Source: Salinicola halimionae
GTDB lineage: Bacteria > Pseudomonadota > Gammaproteobacteria > Pseudomonadales > Halomonadaceae
NCBI RefSeq assembly: GCF_003206065.1
Contig: NZ_PZJQ01000004.1
Coordinates: forward strand, 823,913-887,912
DNA: 64,000 nucleotides
Direction of reading: 5' to 3'
Part shown: in pieces, positions 44,974 to 53,081 of the stretch
Layout of the letters: each line of letters starts with the position of its first letter
Numbering within the stretch: position 1 is the first letter of the stretch
Notes under the pieces: generated by a model
Seen by the model: the letters and a program-made list of their open reading frames with translations, nothing else
Told to the model about the DNA's origin: nothing
Databases searched by the model: none
Position numbers and translations under genes: made by a program

Positions 44974-46077
44974 ATGAACTCTTCAGTCAAACAGAAATTA
45001 ACGCGGCATCTTCACTGGGTCATCTGTGTGGTGGCCATCGTACTCGTCAGCTTTTACTGGGCGGTGTGGGCCAGTGACCGTTATGTCTCCCACGCGCATG
45101 TGGTGTTGGAAAGCCCGCAGCTTTCATCCCCGGACTTTAGCTTCAGCAGTCTGCTTTCCGGTGGTGGCGGAGCCAACAACGCCGATATGTTGCTGCTGCG
45201 GGACTACCTCCGTTCGGTCGATATGCTGCAGTACCTGGTGGATAACGCCGATTTCCGTGAGCACTATGCCCACGGCGGCGGTGACGTTTTCAGCCGCCTG
45301 AGCGATGAAGATGCGCCGCTGGAAGAACTGCACGATTATTACCTCAAGCGTGTCTCGGTGGAGCTCGACGAATACGCCGGTGTGCTGCGGGTCGATGTCG
45401 AGGCGTTCAATCCCAAGGAGGCCAATTTGATTGCCAACCTGCTGCTCGATCGCGGCGAACAGCATATGAACGACATGGGTCGGCGTCTGGCAGAAGAGCA
45501 GGTCAAGTTTCTTCAGCAGCAGGTCGACCAGCTACAAACGGCTTTCGAACAGACGCGCCAGGTACTCCTCGACTATCAAAACAAGAATGGATTGGTCTCG
45601 CCCACCGGCACGGTGGAAAGTCTGAGCGGAGTCGTGGCGACGCTGGAGGGCCAGCTGGCAAGCTACAAGGCGCAGAAAACCGCGCTGAGTAGTTTTCAGA
45701 GCGCCAACTCACCCGAGGTCGTGCGGATCAAGAGCCAGATCGCCGCCCTGGAAGACCAGATCGAGAAAGAGAAGCAACGGCTAGCGGCCCAATCCGGGAA
45801 TGCACTGAACTCCGTGTCGTCTGAATATCAGCGGCTTCAGCTGCAGGCTAAGTTCGCGGAGGAAAGCTATTCCGGCGCGCTTTCGGCCTTGCAAAGCACC
45901 CAGGTCGAGGCGGCACGCAAGCTCAAGCAGCTGTCCACGCTACAGTCACCGACCATGCCGCAGTACCCGGAGCAGCCCGAGCGCCTGTACAACATCATCG
46001 TATTTGCCGTTATTGCATTGTTCATCGCGCTGATAGTCAACATGCTGATCCTGATCATCAGGGATCATAGAGATTAA
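44974..46077 (+). CDS. kpsE: Capsule export inner-membrane protein, KpsE/CtrB-type
   Basis: This 367-residue polysaccharide co-polymerase/export protein has an N-terminal helix (HWVICVVAIVLVSFYWAVWAS), a periplasmic domain with long coiled coils (residues about 170-300: EEQVKFLQQQVDQLQTAFEQTRQ..., ALEDQIEKEKQRLAAQ) and a C-terminal helix (LYNIIVFAVIALFIALIVNMLILIIRDHRD). The PEQPERLYN motif before the last helix is typical of KpsE/CtrB. The ATG at 44974 is chosen over the TTG one codon upstream. It bridges KpsMT with the KpsD-like outer-membrane protein. Confidence 0.92.
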   Translation: MNSSVKQKLTRHLHWVICVVAIVLVSFYWAVWASDRYVSHAHVVLESPQLSSPDFSFSSLLSGGGGANNADMLLLRDYLRSVDMLQYLVDNADFREHYAHGGGDVFSRLSDEDAPLEELHDYYLKRVSVELDEYAGVLRVDVEAFNPKEANLIANLLLDRGEQHMNDMGRRLAEEQVKFLQQQVDQLQTAFEQTRQVLLDYQNKNGLVSPTGTVESLSGVVATLEGQLASYKAQKTALSSFQSANSPEVVRIKSQIAALEDQIEKEKQRLAAQSGNALNSVSSEYQRLQLQAKFAEESYSGALSALQSTQVEAARKLKQLSTLQSPTMPQYPEQPERLYNIIVFAVIALFIALIVNMLILIIRDHRD

Positions 46078-46185
46078 TGATGTCGACAGCGCTCGTAAGG
46101 AGTGCTGTTACAAAGCCGTCTTCATAGCACTGTCGTTAGAGAACGGGACCGTCGTTACAGATCATGCAAGAGTGGTGAAATTGGC

Positions 46186-47178
46186 TTGAATAAGACACTA
46201 CAGCAAAAAGATATCGATATCGTCATTGCATGGGTGGATGGATCCGACCCTGCGATGCAGAGAAAACGTAACCAGTATTTGGAGCAGGCGAAGCGGATTC
46301 CGACGATTTCCAGCAAGGCGCGCCGCTTTAGTGATAACGGCGAGATTCGGTTCTGTTTGCAATCTATCGCCACGCATATGCCTTGGGTCAATCGTGTCTA
46401 CATCGTCACGGACGGGCAAACACCTGAGTGTGTGGCGAATATGCCCAAAACTATTGAGCCGATCAAGGACCGAATACGAATTGTCGATCATCAGGAGATA
46501 TTCCGTGGGCACGAGGAACTGTTACCAACTTTTAACTCGCTATCAATAGAAACTTTTCTCTGGCGTATCAATGGGCTGGCCGAAAACTTTATTTACATGA
46601 ATGACGATATGTTTTTTTGCGGAGCTGTCTGCCCAGAAGATTTTTTTATCAAAAGAAAAGTTGTCTTGCGAGGAAGTTGGAGTGGTTGGGATGAGGTAGC
46701 AAAACTATCCTTTCATTCCGAAAATAATCGCAACGGCGCCAGATTGACCGAGTTTAGCGGCGACAAGTTTTTTAAGGCAATCCACGTTGGCTACCCGATG
46801 CGCAAAAGTATTTTGAAAAATGCTTATGAAGCTAATCAAAGCGCATTTATTAAAAATGCCTCCCATCGGTTCCGGGCACGCAAGCAGTTTTGGCCGGTTT
46901 CTTTACATAATCATTTGGCGTTCTCGCAAAAGTTCGCGAAACGTAAGCGAGATAGTAACGACTGGGTACATTTTTCGGTCGCTTTCTGCCGGGATGCTGA
47001 CGCTGATGCCATTCGCAAGAAACTGAACGTTTTGAGTCGAAAGGATAAAAAGTTGGGGTGCCTCAATTATTCGGAAGCAGTTGTGGAAAAAGTGCCTGGC
47101 GCGTTGAAAAAATTGCAGAAAGTAACGGCGCCTTCGCTACTTCAACGATTGATTCTTATGACGAAAAAGGCAAGTTAA
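46186..47178 (+). CDS. Stealth-family capsular polysaccharide phosphotransferase
   Basis: This 330-residue protein has the Stealth conserved regions: CR1 IDIVIAWVDGSDPAMQ at the N-terminus, CR2 RFSDNGEIRFCLQSIATHMPWVNRVYIVTDGQTPE and NSLSIETFLWRINGLAENFIYMNDDMFF, and a CR3-like tract (FWPVSLHNHLAFSQ). These enzymes transfer sugar-1-phosphates to build phosphodiester-linked capsules, as in Neisseria meningitidis serogroup A and X. The proposed TTG start at 46186 places CR1 close to the N-terminus as in relatives; the frame is open from 46102 but that GTG has a badly spaced ribosome site. Its stop overlaps the tagD start (TAATG). Base composition falls from this gene on. Confidence 0.88.
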   Translation: MNKTLQQKDIDIVIAWVDGSDPAMQRKRNQYLEQAKRIPTISSKARRFSDNGEIRFCLQSIATHMPWVNRVYIVTDGQTPECVANMPKTIEPIKDRIRIVDHQEIFRGHEELLPTFNSLSIETFLWRINGLAENFIYMNDDMFFCGAVCPEDFFIKRKVVLRGSWSGWDEVAKLSFHSENNRNGARLTEFSGDKFFKAIHVGYPMRKSILKNAYEANQSAFIKNASHRFRARKQFWPVSLHNHLAFSQKFAKRKRDSNDWVHFSVAFCRDADADAIRKKLNVLSRKDKKLGCLNYSEAVVEKVPGALKKLQKVTAPSLLQRLILMTKKAS

Positions 47179-47639
47179 TGGCTAAGACGATTATTACGTA
47201 TGGCACGTTCGATATGTTTCACGTCGGCCATCTCAATTTGCTGCGCCGGCTCAATGAAATGGCGGACCGGGTCATTGTCGGCGTCTCTACCGATGAGTTC
47301 AACGCGGGCAAAGGCAAGAAAGTCCTGATTCCGTACGAACAGCGGGCAGATATCGTCAGCGCGATTCAGTACGTCGATCTTGTCATCCCTGAAAAGAGTT
47401 GGGAGCAGAAGTTATCAGACGTCAGAGAATACAAAGTAGATACGTTCGCTATCGGTAAAGACTGGGAGGGAAAGTTCGATTTCCTGGGTGACCTCTGTGA
47501 AGTGGTCTATCTTGACCGCACCGATAGTATTTCGACGACCGATCTCAAACGCTCACTAAAGCGCTTTCTTTCCATTTCGCAGAAGGATCTTTCCCAAGCC
47601 TTCGAAGTGCTGGAAATGCTGCGCCGGGATCTGTCATAG
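47178..47639 (+). CDS. tagD: Glycerol-3-phosphate cytidylyltransferase, TagD-type
   Basis: This 153-residue nucleotidyltransferase makes CDP-glycerol from CTP and glycerol-3-phosphate. The HxGH motif TYGTFDMFHVGHLNLLRRL, VGVSTDEFNAGKGKK, PYEQRADIVSAIQYVD and the RTxxISTT motif RTDSISTTDLKRSL identify it. The C-terminal 20 residues extend beyond the usual 130. The ATG at 47178 overlaps the previous stop codon by one base. It supplies CDP-glycerol for the TagF-like domain encoded 3 kb downstream, and possibly for the LicD-like proteins between them. CDP-glycerol use is classical for Gram-positive teichoic acids and is also known from some Gram-negative capsules. Confidence 0.93.
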   Translation: MAKTIITYGTFDMFHVGHLNLLRRLNEMADRVIVGVSTDEFNAGKGKKVLIPYEQRADIVSAIQYVDLVIPEKSWEQKLSDVREYKVDTFAIGKDWEGKFDFLGDLCEVVYLDRTDSISTTDLKRSLKRFLSISQKDLSQAFEVLEMLRRDLS

Positions 47640-47693
47640 CTCAGAGCTGGTTTTAAATAGAGTTCAGGGCTCACGAGTCACGAGGCCTTTTCC

Positions 47694-48968
47694 ATGACCA
47701 ACACCGCATTGCGAACCAGAGCCGATCAACTGAAGTTGATCGATGAGCCTGCTCGTTTGATAGATAGCTGGCGCCCGCCCAGCCGGGCGCTGCTACTGCG
47801 CCAGGGGAATCATGATGAGCTAAGTGCACTGTGCCACCAGCAGTTGGGGCGACGCGGACGCCTGAACCTATGGAATGGCCGGCAAGAGAAAGCGCTGTTC
47901 TATCTGGCGCTAAGCCATTATTACCGAGGCGAGTATGCCGAAAGCCGCCGTTGGTTGGGCCAAATTCAGGAAATTCGCCCCTACGATACCAATGCGCGCT
48001 ATCTCGCGGCGGATATCGCCCGTGTAGAGGGCGAACTATCGCAAGCTTGGGCCCAACTCGAGATATTGGTGCCCAGAACACGCCGCCCCAAGACTTGGCT
48101 CTATATGGCGCAACTGGTTGATTCCAACGACGGGCTGGCCCGGCTGACGGAAAACTATCGGCGTGCCTCAGCCTCGGATTCAGTGCCCCCATTTCATGCC
48201 GCCATTGCTCAGTATCTCGCTGCGGGCTACCAACGCGGGGGCGAATATGATGAGGCCTTCAAGCTCTGGAGAGCGGTTGTCGAGCATGCCGCCAAGCGCA
48301 AGCCTGTAAGCCGTACTAGGGCCACAGTCGTCAACGGGTTTCGCATCGGTGGCGCTTCCAGGGCGCTGAAAGACATCAATCGGGTGCTTCGCGCCAACGA
48401 CATGAAACCCTTTCTGGTCAGCGGTACCTTGCTGGGCTGCATTCGGGAAGGCAAGCTGCTGGCACATGATAACGACATCGATATCGGGTTGATGGATGAC
48501 GTCGACGAAAGCGACGTAGCCCGCATACTGGCGGCTTCCGGCTATTTCCATCTGTTGCCAAGGCGCGAGGGCGACTGTCTTCGAGTCAAGCATCTGAACG
48601 GTATTGCTATCGATTTGTTTCAGCATCATTCCCATGATGGCAGCGTTTGGCATGGTGGCACCAAGGCGCGTTGGTATAACTCTCCCTTTGGACTCACCGA
48701 GACGACTTTCCTTGGGGAGCGTTTCTGGATACCGGATCCCCCCGAGCGTTATCTGGAAGAAAACTACGGCGACTGGCGTACGCCAATCGTCAACTTCGAT
48801 TCAACCCTGGATACACCGAACGCGAAAATTTGCTCTGAAAATGAATTGATCATCCACGCTTACAAAAAGCTTAATGGCGGCTTATTGCAAGGCGATGACG
48901 AATCGATGACACGGTACCGGCAATTGCTCATGACCTTGAACGAGCCGGACCCACTGCCGTTTCGCTAA
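47694..48968 (+). CDS. Repeat-LicD phosphotransferase 1
   Basis: This 424-residue protein has an N-terminal half built of TPR-like helical repeats (FYLALSHYYRGEYAESRRWLGQIQEIRPYDTNARYLAADIARVEG) and a C-terminal LicD/FKRP-type domain from about residue 225. The latter has FLVSGTLLGCIREGKLLAHDNDIDIG with the catalytic Asp-x-Asp pair, then LNGIAIDLFQHH and NYGDWRTP. Such domains transfer phosphorylcholine or polyol phosphates (bacterial LicD, eukaryotic FKRP/fukutin). It is the first of three adjacent paralogs and lies 54 nt downstream of tagD, so a CDP-glycerol-derived donor is an attractive guess. No choline kinase or CDP-choline gene is near. Confidence 0.82.
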   Translation: MTNTALRTRADQLKLIDEPARLIDSWRPPSRALLLRQGNHDELSALCHQQLGRRGRLNLWNGRQEKALFYLALSHYYRGEYAESRRWLGQIQEIRPYDTNARYLAADIARVEGELSQAWAQLEILVPRTRRPKTWLYMAQLVDSNDGLARLTENYRRASASDSVPPFHAAIAQYLAAGYQRGGEYDEAFKLWRAVVEHAAKRKPVSRTRATVVNGFRIGGASRALKDINRVLRANDMKPFLVSGTLLGCIREGKLLAHDNDIDIGLMDDVDESDVARILAASGYFHLLPRREGDCLRVKHLNGIAIDLFQHHSHDGSVWHGGTKARWYNSPFGLTETTFLGERFWIPDPPERYLEENYGDWRTPIVNFDSTLDTPNAKICSENELIIHAYKKLNGGLLQGDDESMTRYRQLLMTLNEPDPLPFR

Positions 48969-48988
48969 AGTTCGCGTTAAGGAACTTC

Positions 48989-50257
48989 ATGAATCACAAG
49001 ACCTATCGAAAGTTGAGAAAGCTGGCCACCAACCCGCGACTCTATTTCGAGGATGCAAGACTCAAGCGTCAATATCCGGAAGTCGAGAAGCATAATACAG
49101 CGCTGAAAGACGCGAAAATGCGCTTTGAGTTGGGTGAGATACAAACGACAGAAACGTTTCTTTCTGACATTCCGGATACGCTGCCAGCCAAAGCCGTCTT
49201 CTCAGCGAGGGTTGCGTTGTTCTCAAAGCGACACGCGGAGGCGGAACGCCACGCGATAAATGCCATGCAGGGTACCCGGCCTGGGACCAGCACGTTTCAG
49301 GAGGCGTTTTATCTACACCAGGAGGCATTGCGCTTTCAGGGGCGTTTTGAATCAGCCCTGACAATGCTGAAGGGTATAACTTTTACCGATAACGCCGCAC
49401 GCTATTTTCGGGCCTGGCGGTTGGCCGCCCTAGGTGCCAAGTGCCCGGAAGCTTTTGAGAGCGTGATGACTCGACTCACACCGGGCGACCTCGGATGGCT
49501 TCGTTCCCGTAATCACTACATCTTGTTGTTGAGAGACCTGCAGCTCGGCGAGCGTGCAATCGCCGAAGCCCGGTTACTGATGCAGCAGGTAGAGCTGGAG
49601 CCGGCCGGCCAGCCCAAGGCCCCGCCAGCGCGAAGTGACGCGCAGAAAAACCGCTGGCAAGAAAGCGCAGGGCTGGCCCTGGCTCAGCTTAGGGAGGATT
49701 TGACCCAATACGACATCGACTTTTTCCTGGTGAGCGGAACTTTATTGGGCTGCATCCGTGAAGGTGCAATCTTAGGCCACGACACAGATATTGATGTCGG
49801 GGTGATGCCGGAAGTCAGCATGACATTGCTGCACCAGGCTATCAAGAATTCCAGGCGCTTCAAGTTGCAGGAAATCGTCAGCGAAAATACGTTGTATGTC
49901 GTTCATCCTAACGGCGTAAAAATTGATTTGTTTCGGCATTATAAAGAAAATGGGAAGTTGTACCATGCCGGCATTAAGTGTCGTTGGTGGAATTCACCTT
50001 TTGAGTTGGAAAAAAGAAGTTTTCTAGGTGATCAATACTTCGTGCCTGTCGATTACGATACTTACTTGACTGAGAACTATGGCGATTGGCGGATTCCAAT
50101 TATCGAATTCGAAACTTTTTTAGATACTCCTAACATCGAAGTGACAAACATCTTGAACATGTCGTTATACTATATTTCGCAATGTATTGAGCTTCATCGG
50201 GGTGGGCGTAGAGGTGGTTATAATAAGTTTCGAATTGCTCTTGGCACAGCTTTTTAA
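48989..50257 (+). CDS. Repeat-LicD phosphotransferase 2
   Basis: This 422-residue paralog of the preceding protein has helical repeats in the first half (FSARVALFSKRHAEAERHAINAMQG...YLHQEALRFQGRFESALTMLKG) and the LicD domain from about residue 235: FFLVSGTLLGCIREGAILGHDTDIDVGVM with both Asp residues intact, HPNGVKIDLFRHY, CRWWNSPFELEKRSFLGDQYFVP and ENYGDWRIP. AAGGAAC precedes the ATG. It has 20 nt to its upstream neighbour and 38 nt to the next gene. Two intact LicD enzymes suggest two different acceptor sites or a two-step primer assembly. G+C content drops along its 3' half. Confidence 0.82.
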   Translation: MNHKTYRKLRKLATNPRLYFEDARLKRQYPEVEKHNTALKDAKMRFELGEIQTTETFLSDIPDTLPAKAVFSARVALFSKRHAEAERHAINAMQGTRPGTSTFQEAFYLHQEALRFQGRFESALTMLKGITFTDNAARYFRAWRLAALGAKCPEAFESVMTRLTPGDLGWLRSRNHYILLLRDLQLGERAIAEARLLMQQVELEPAGQPKAPPARSDAQKNRWQESAGLALAQLREDLTQYDIDFFLVSGTLLGCIREGAILGHDTDIDVGVMPEVSMTLLHQAIKNSRRFKLQEIVSENTLYVVHPNGVKIDLFRHYKENGKLYHAGIKCRWWNSPFELEKRSFLGDQYFVPVDYDTYLTENYGDWRIPIIEFETFLDTPNIEVTNILNMSLYYISQCIELHRGGRRGGYNKFRIALGTAF

Positions 50258-50295
50258 GTGATGTAGAACTAAAAGTTCAGGTGAAGGATTACTAA

Positions 50296-53079
50296 GTGGA
50301 AAAAAGGGCAAGCATGATTGGTTTGGTTAAAGCTGTTTTCAATAGCACTCCAAAATCGTACCAAGCTGGATTAAAACCATATCGTGAAAAGCGATGGGAG
50401 TCAGCGGTATCGTACTTTGAAAAGGCTGTTAACGAAAAGCCTGATCACGCCCCAAGTCACTTTAAACTGGGTATGTCGTGGTTTAGGCGTAAAGAGTATG
50501 AAAAAGCCGAAAGACATATCGCACAAGCGATGAAATTAGATCCCTCTCGGGCAGAGTGGAATGAACAGTACGAGCAAGTGTTACGCCATTTAAAAAAGAT
50601 AGAGGATAAAGAGCCCTTAGATAACGAGCGAGATGTGTATCTTGCGGCGCTTCAATTGGCGGCGATAAAAGCTGACTATGAAGAGGTTTTTCGACTAGTT
50701 GAGCTTGCAGAAGAAGCCGTGAATCGTTTAAAAAGTTATAATAAAGATTTAAGCAAAATTAGAAGGTTTTCATGCGAAGCGGCATTAATGAATGGGGAAG
50801 CTGCTAGGCTGGAAATCTCATTAGGCCAACTAGATACTAAAGATTCGTTGTATCATGTTTATTTGGCTATTTTAAAGTACTATCAAGGTAATTCGGCTGA
50901 TGCTTTAGCAGAATTGCAAATGACACCAAATGCGACATCTAAGCCAGATATAGCATATGTAATATCAAAGATTTTGAAAGATGTTGGTCAAAAAAACGCA
51001 GCCTGGGGGATTCTTGAAAATGTCCTTAGCTACAGTCGCCGTACGGCTACCTGGCTCCATTTGGCTAATTTAGTCGATAACGTAAGTGATTTAGCGAGCT
51101 ATATCACGTTATTAGATCGGTGGTGTAAAAAAGCTCCGGCGGTTCGTTACCATCGCGATATATCACGCGCTACAGCGAAAGCTGCTTCCTCAGCAGGAAA
51201 TTATAAACTAGCACATAAAACTCTCCACGATAGTATATATCGCCACGCGAGTGATGTTAGAGGCGGAGTTCCAGGTTTACCAGTACAGGTGCAGTATTTA
51301 CAGGAAAAGGGGCTCCCACAGTGGGTTATGCCATATGCATTACTTTCACCCGCGTCTTTGTTGGACAATCGTGACGGTAGATTTCGCCAAGCTTTAAAAG
51401 CTCTGATGGAGCTGGCAAATTTTCGCGACGCTAATGTTATAGCTTTGCAGGAAACGCTCCAATGGCTATTAAGGGAGTATGATAACCGACCTCCGCCTGA
51501 AATGAAGTTTTGTGTAAGCAAAAATTCAAAAACTGATATATTTCTGAAGGATCTTAAATATCGATCTTTTTTCTCGATCCAGCACGAGTGTGAAGAATCG
51601 GTGGAGTTGAAGCATTCAAATGGTATTGAGGTTGTATTATGCTTTTTGAATAAAGCAAGTGATTGGGTGGAATATTCATACAAGGGCGTTGTATATCGAC
51701 ACACCAACTTTGACGTCCGGAGATTACCCAGAGAAGCATATGATTGTTGGGTGCCGGCGGACTTGAATAGTTATTTTAAAGAAAGTGGTGTTTCTAGGAG
51801 TTTATGGGTCGAAGACTGGGTATTAGAATCAACGAAAAAAACTTACCAGAATGAAAATGAACTCATTAGTTACGCTTACGAGTGCCTTCTGAATTCAATA
51901 ATCCGAGAAAATAATGAGCTTGAAAATTTGGCGCAGAAAACGTTGCGTCAGCTAGGTGAGGTTAGTCAAAGTTACCAGAAATTAATTAGCAATTTCGTTA
52001 CTCCTGACGCGCAGCTTATGCGGAAAGATCGAGCGGAAATTATATTATATGTTAGCGGGTTAAAAGATGTCGCCTATCAAGCTAATATGTGGATTCCAGT
52101 ACTTGAAAGGCTGGATAGAAAAAGCGCTATAGTGATTAGAGAGAAAGAAGTTGCGGAAGGTTTGCTAGAAACTAATCTTCCTGTTTATTACATGAAGACG
52201 ATGCGAGATTTAGAGCTTTTAAATAACGGTGTGGTAAAGAAGATACTATACCCGGCAAATACTCAAAAAAATGTCCATGCATTAAGGTTTTACAAGCTTC
52301 AGCACTATTTCATTAATCATGGTGAGAGTGATAAAGTAGTTAATCAAAGTAAATTTTTGATGGCTTATGATAAGTTGCTGGTTGCAGGTCCTTTGGCTGA
52401 GTTTAGATTGAGGAATGGTGATTTACCAATTAGGGACAATCAGATAGTGCACGTGGGGAGACCTCAGGTTGAACTAAATCTACGGCAAACTACCGCACCA
52501 ACTACGAAAATAAAAACGATACTATATGCGCCTACATGGGAAGGATTCGTAGAAGAAGCAAATTATTCATCGGTCAATGAATTTGGCTTGAGCGTGCTGC
52601 AAGAGCTTTCCAAGAAAGACGACATAAAAGTATTGTTCAAGCCGCATCCATATACTGGTTATAATAAAAACGGTCGTTGCGGGTTTTATTTGGAAAAAAT
52701 GAAAGGTTTATGTGAATCTCAATCCAATATTACATTGTTTGACAGTGGGGCGGACATAAATGGTTTGATGAATGACGCTGATTTGCTAATTACAGATGTA
52801 TCTAGCGTGCTGAATGATTTTTTATATACCCTGAAGCCGATGGTTTTAACAAACCCAAGAGAGCAAGATGAGGAGGTTTTGATTTCATTGTTTCCCTCAT
52901 CAAAAGCAACGTATGTTCTGCACGATCCTATAAAAATCAACAGCGTTCTAAGTTCGGTCAAGTTAAATGATTTGAGAAAATTTCCGCAAAGAGTAGAGGT
53001 TTGTCATTACTCCTTAGGTGACCCAGCGGAGAGTTATATCAAAAAATTTAATCATGTCGTTTGCGGGGATGAGGCTTGA
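50296..53079 (+). CDS. Degenerate repeat-LicD fused to a CDP-glycerol glycerophosphotransferase
   Basis: This 927-residue protein has two TPRs at residues about 15-85 (YREKRWESAVSYFEKAVNEKPDHAPSHFKLGMSWF), helical repeats colinear with LicD protein 1 (TATWLHLANLVDNVSDLASY against TWLYMAQLVDSNDGLARL), then a LicD-like region at about 400-540 that keeps LKHSNGIEV and NENELISYAYECL but lacks the Asp-x-Asp motif. From about 575 a TagB/TagF-type domain follows: FINHGESDKV, ILYAPTWEGF, VLFKPHPYTGY and DADLLITDVSSVLNDFLYTLKPMVLTNP. It should polymerise or add glycerol-phosphate from the CDP-glycerol made by TagD. The GTG start has AAGGA 7 nt upstream. Strongly A+T-rich. Confidence 0.85.
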   Translation: MEKRASMIGLVKAVFNSTPKSYQAGLKPYREKRWESAVSYFEKAVNEKPDHAPSHFKLGMSWFRRKEYEKAERHIAQAMKLDPSRAEWNEQYEQVLRHLKKIEDKEPLDNERDVYLAALQLAAIKADYEEVFRLVELAEEAVNRLKSYNKDLSKIRRFSCEAALMNGEAARLEISLGQLDTKDSLYHVYLAILKYYQGNSADALAELQMTPNATSKPDIAYVISKILKDVGQKNAAWGILENVLSYSRRTATWLHLANLVDNVSDLASYITLLDRWCKKAPAVRYHRDISRATAKAASSAGNYKLAHKTLHDSIYRHASDVRGGVPGLPVQVQYLQEKGLPQWVMPYALLSPASLLDNRDGRFRQALKALMELANFRDANVIALQETLQWLLREYDNRPPPEMKFCVSKNSKTDIFLKDLKYRSFFSIQHECEESVELKHSNGIEVVLCFLNKASDWVEYSYKGVVYRHTNFDVRRLPREAYDCWVPADLNSYFKESGVSRSLWVEDWVLESTKKTYQNENELISYAYECLLNSIIRENNELENLAQKTLRQLGEVSQSYQKLISNFVTPDAQLMRKDRAEIILYVSGLKDVAYQANMWIPVLERLDRKSAIVIREKEVAEGLLETNLPVYYMKTMRDLELLNNGVVKKILYPANTQKNVHALRFYKLQHYFINHGESDKVVNQSKFLMAYDKLLVAGPLAEFRLRNGDLPIRDNQIVHVGRPQVELNLRQTTAPTTKIKTILYAPTWEGFVEEANYSSVNEFGLSVLQELSKKDDIKVLFKPHPYTGYNKNGRCGFYLEKMKGLCESQSNITLFDSGADINGLMNDADLLITDVSSVLNDFLYTLKPMVLTNPREQDEEVLISLFPSSKATYVLHDPIKINSVLSSVKLNDLRKFPQRVEVCHYSLGDPAESYIKKFNHVVCGDEA

Positions 53080-53081
53080 AT

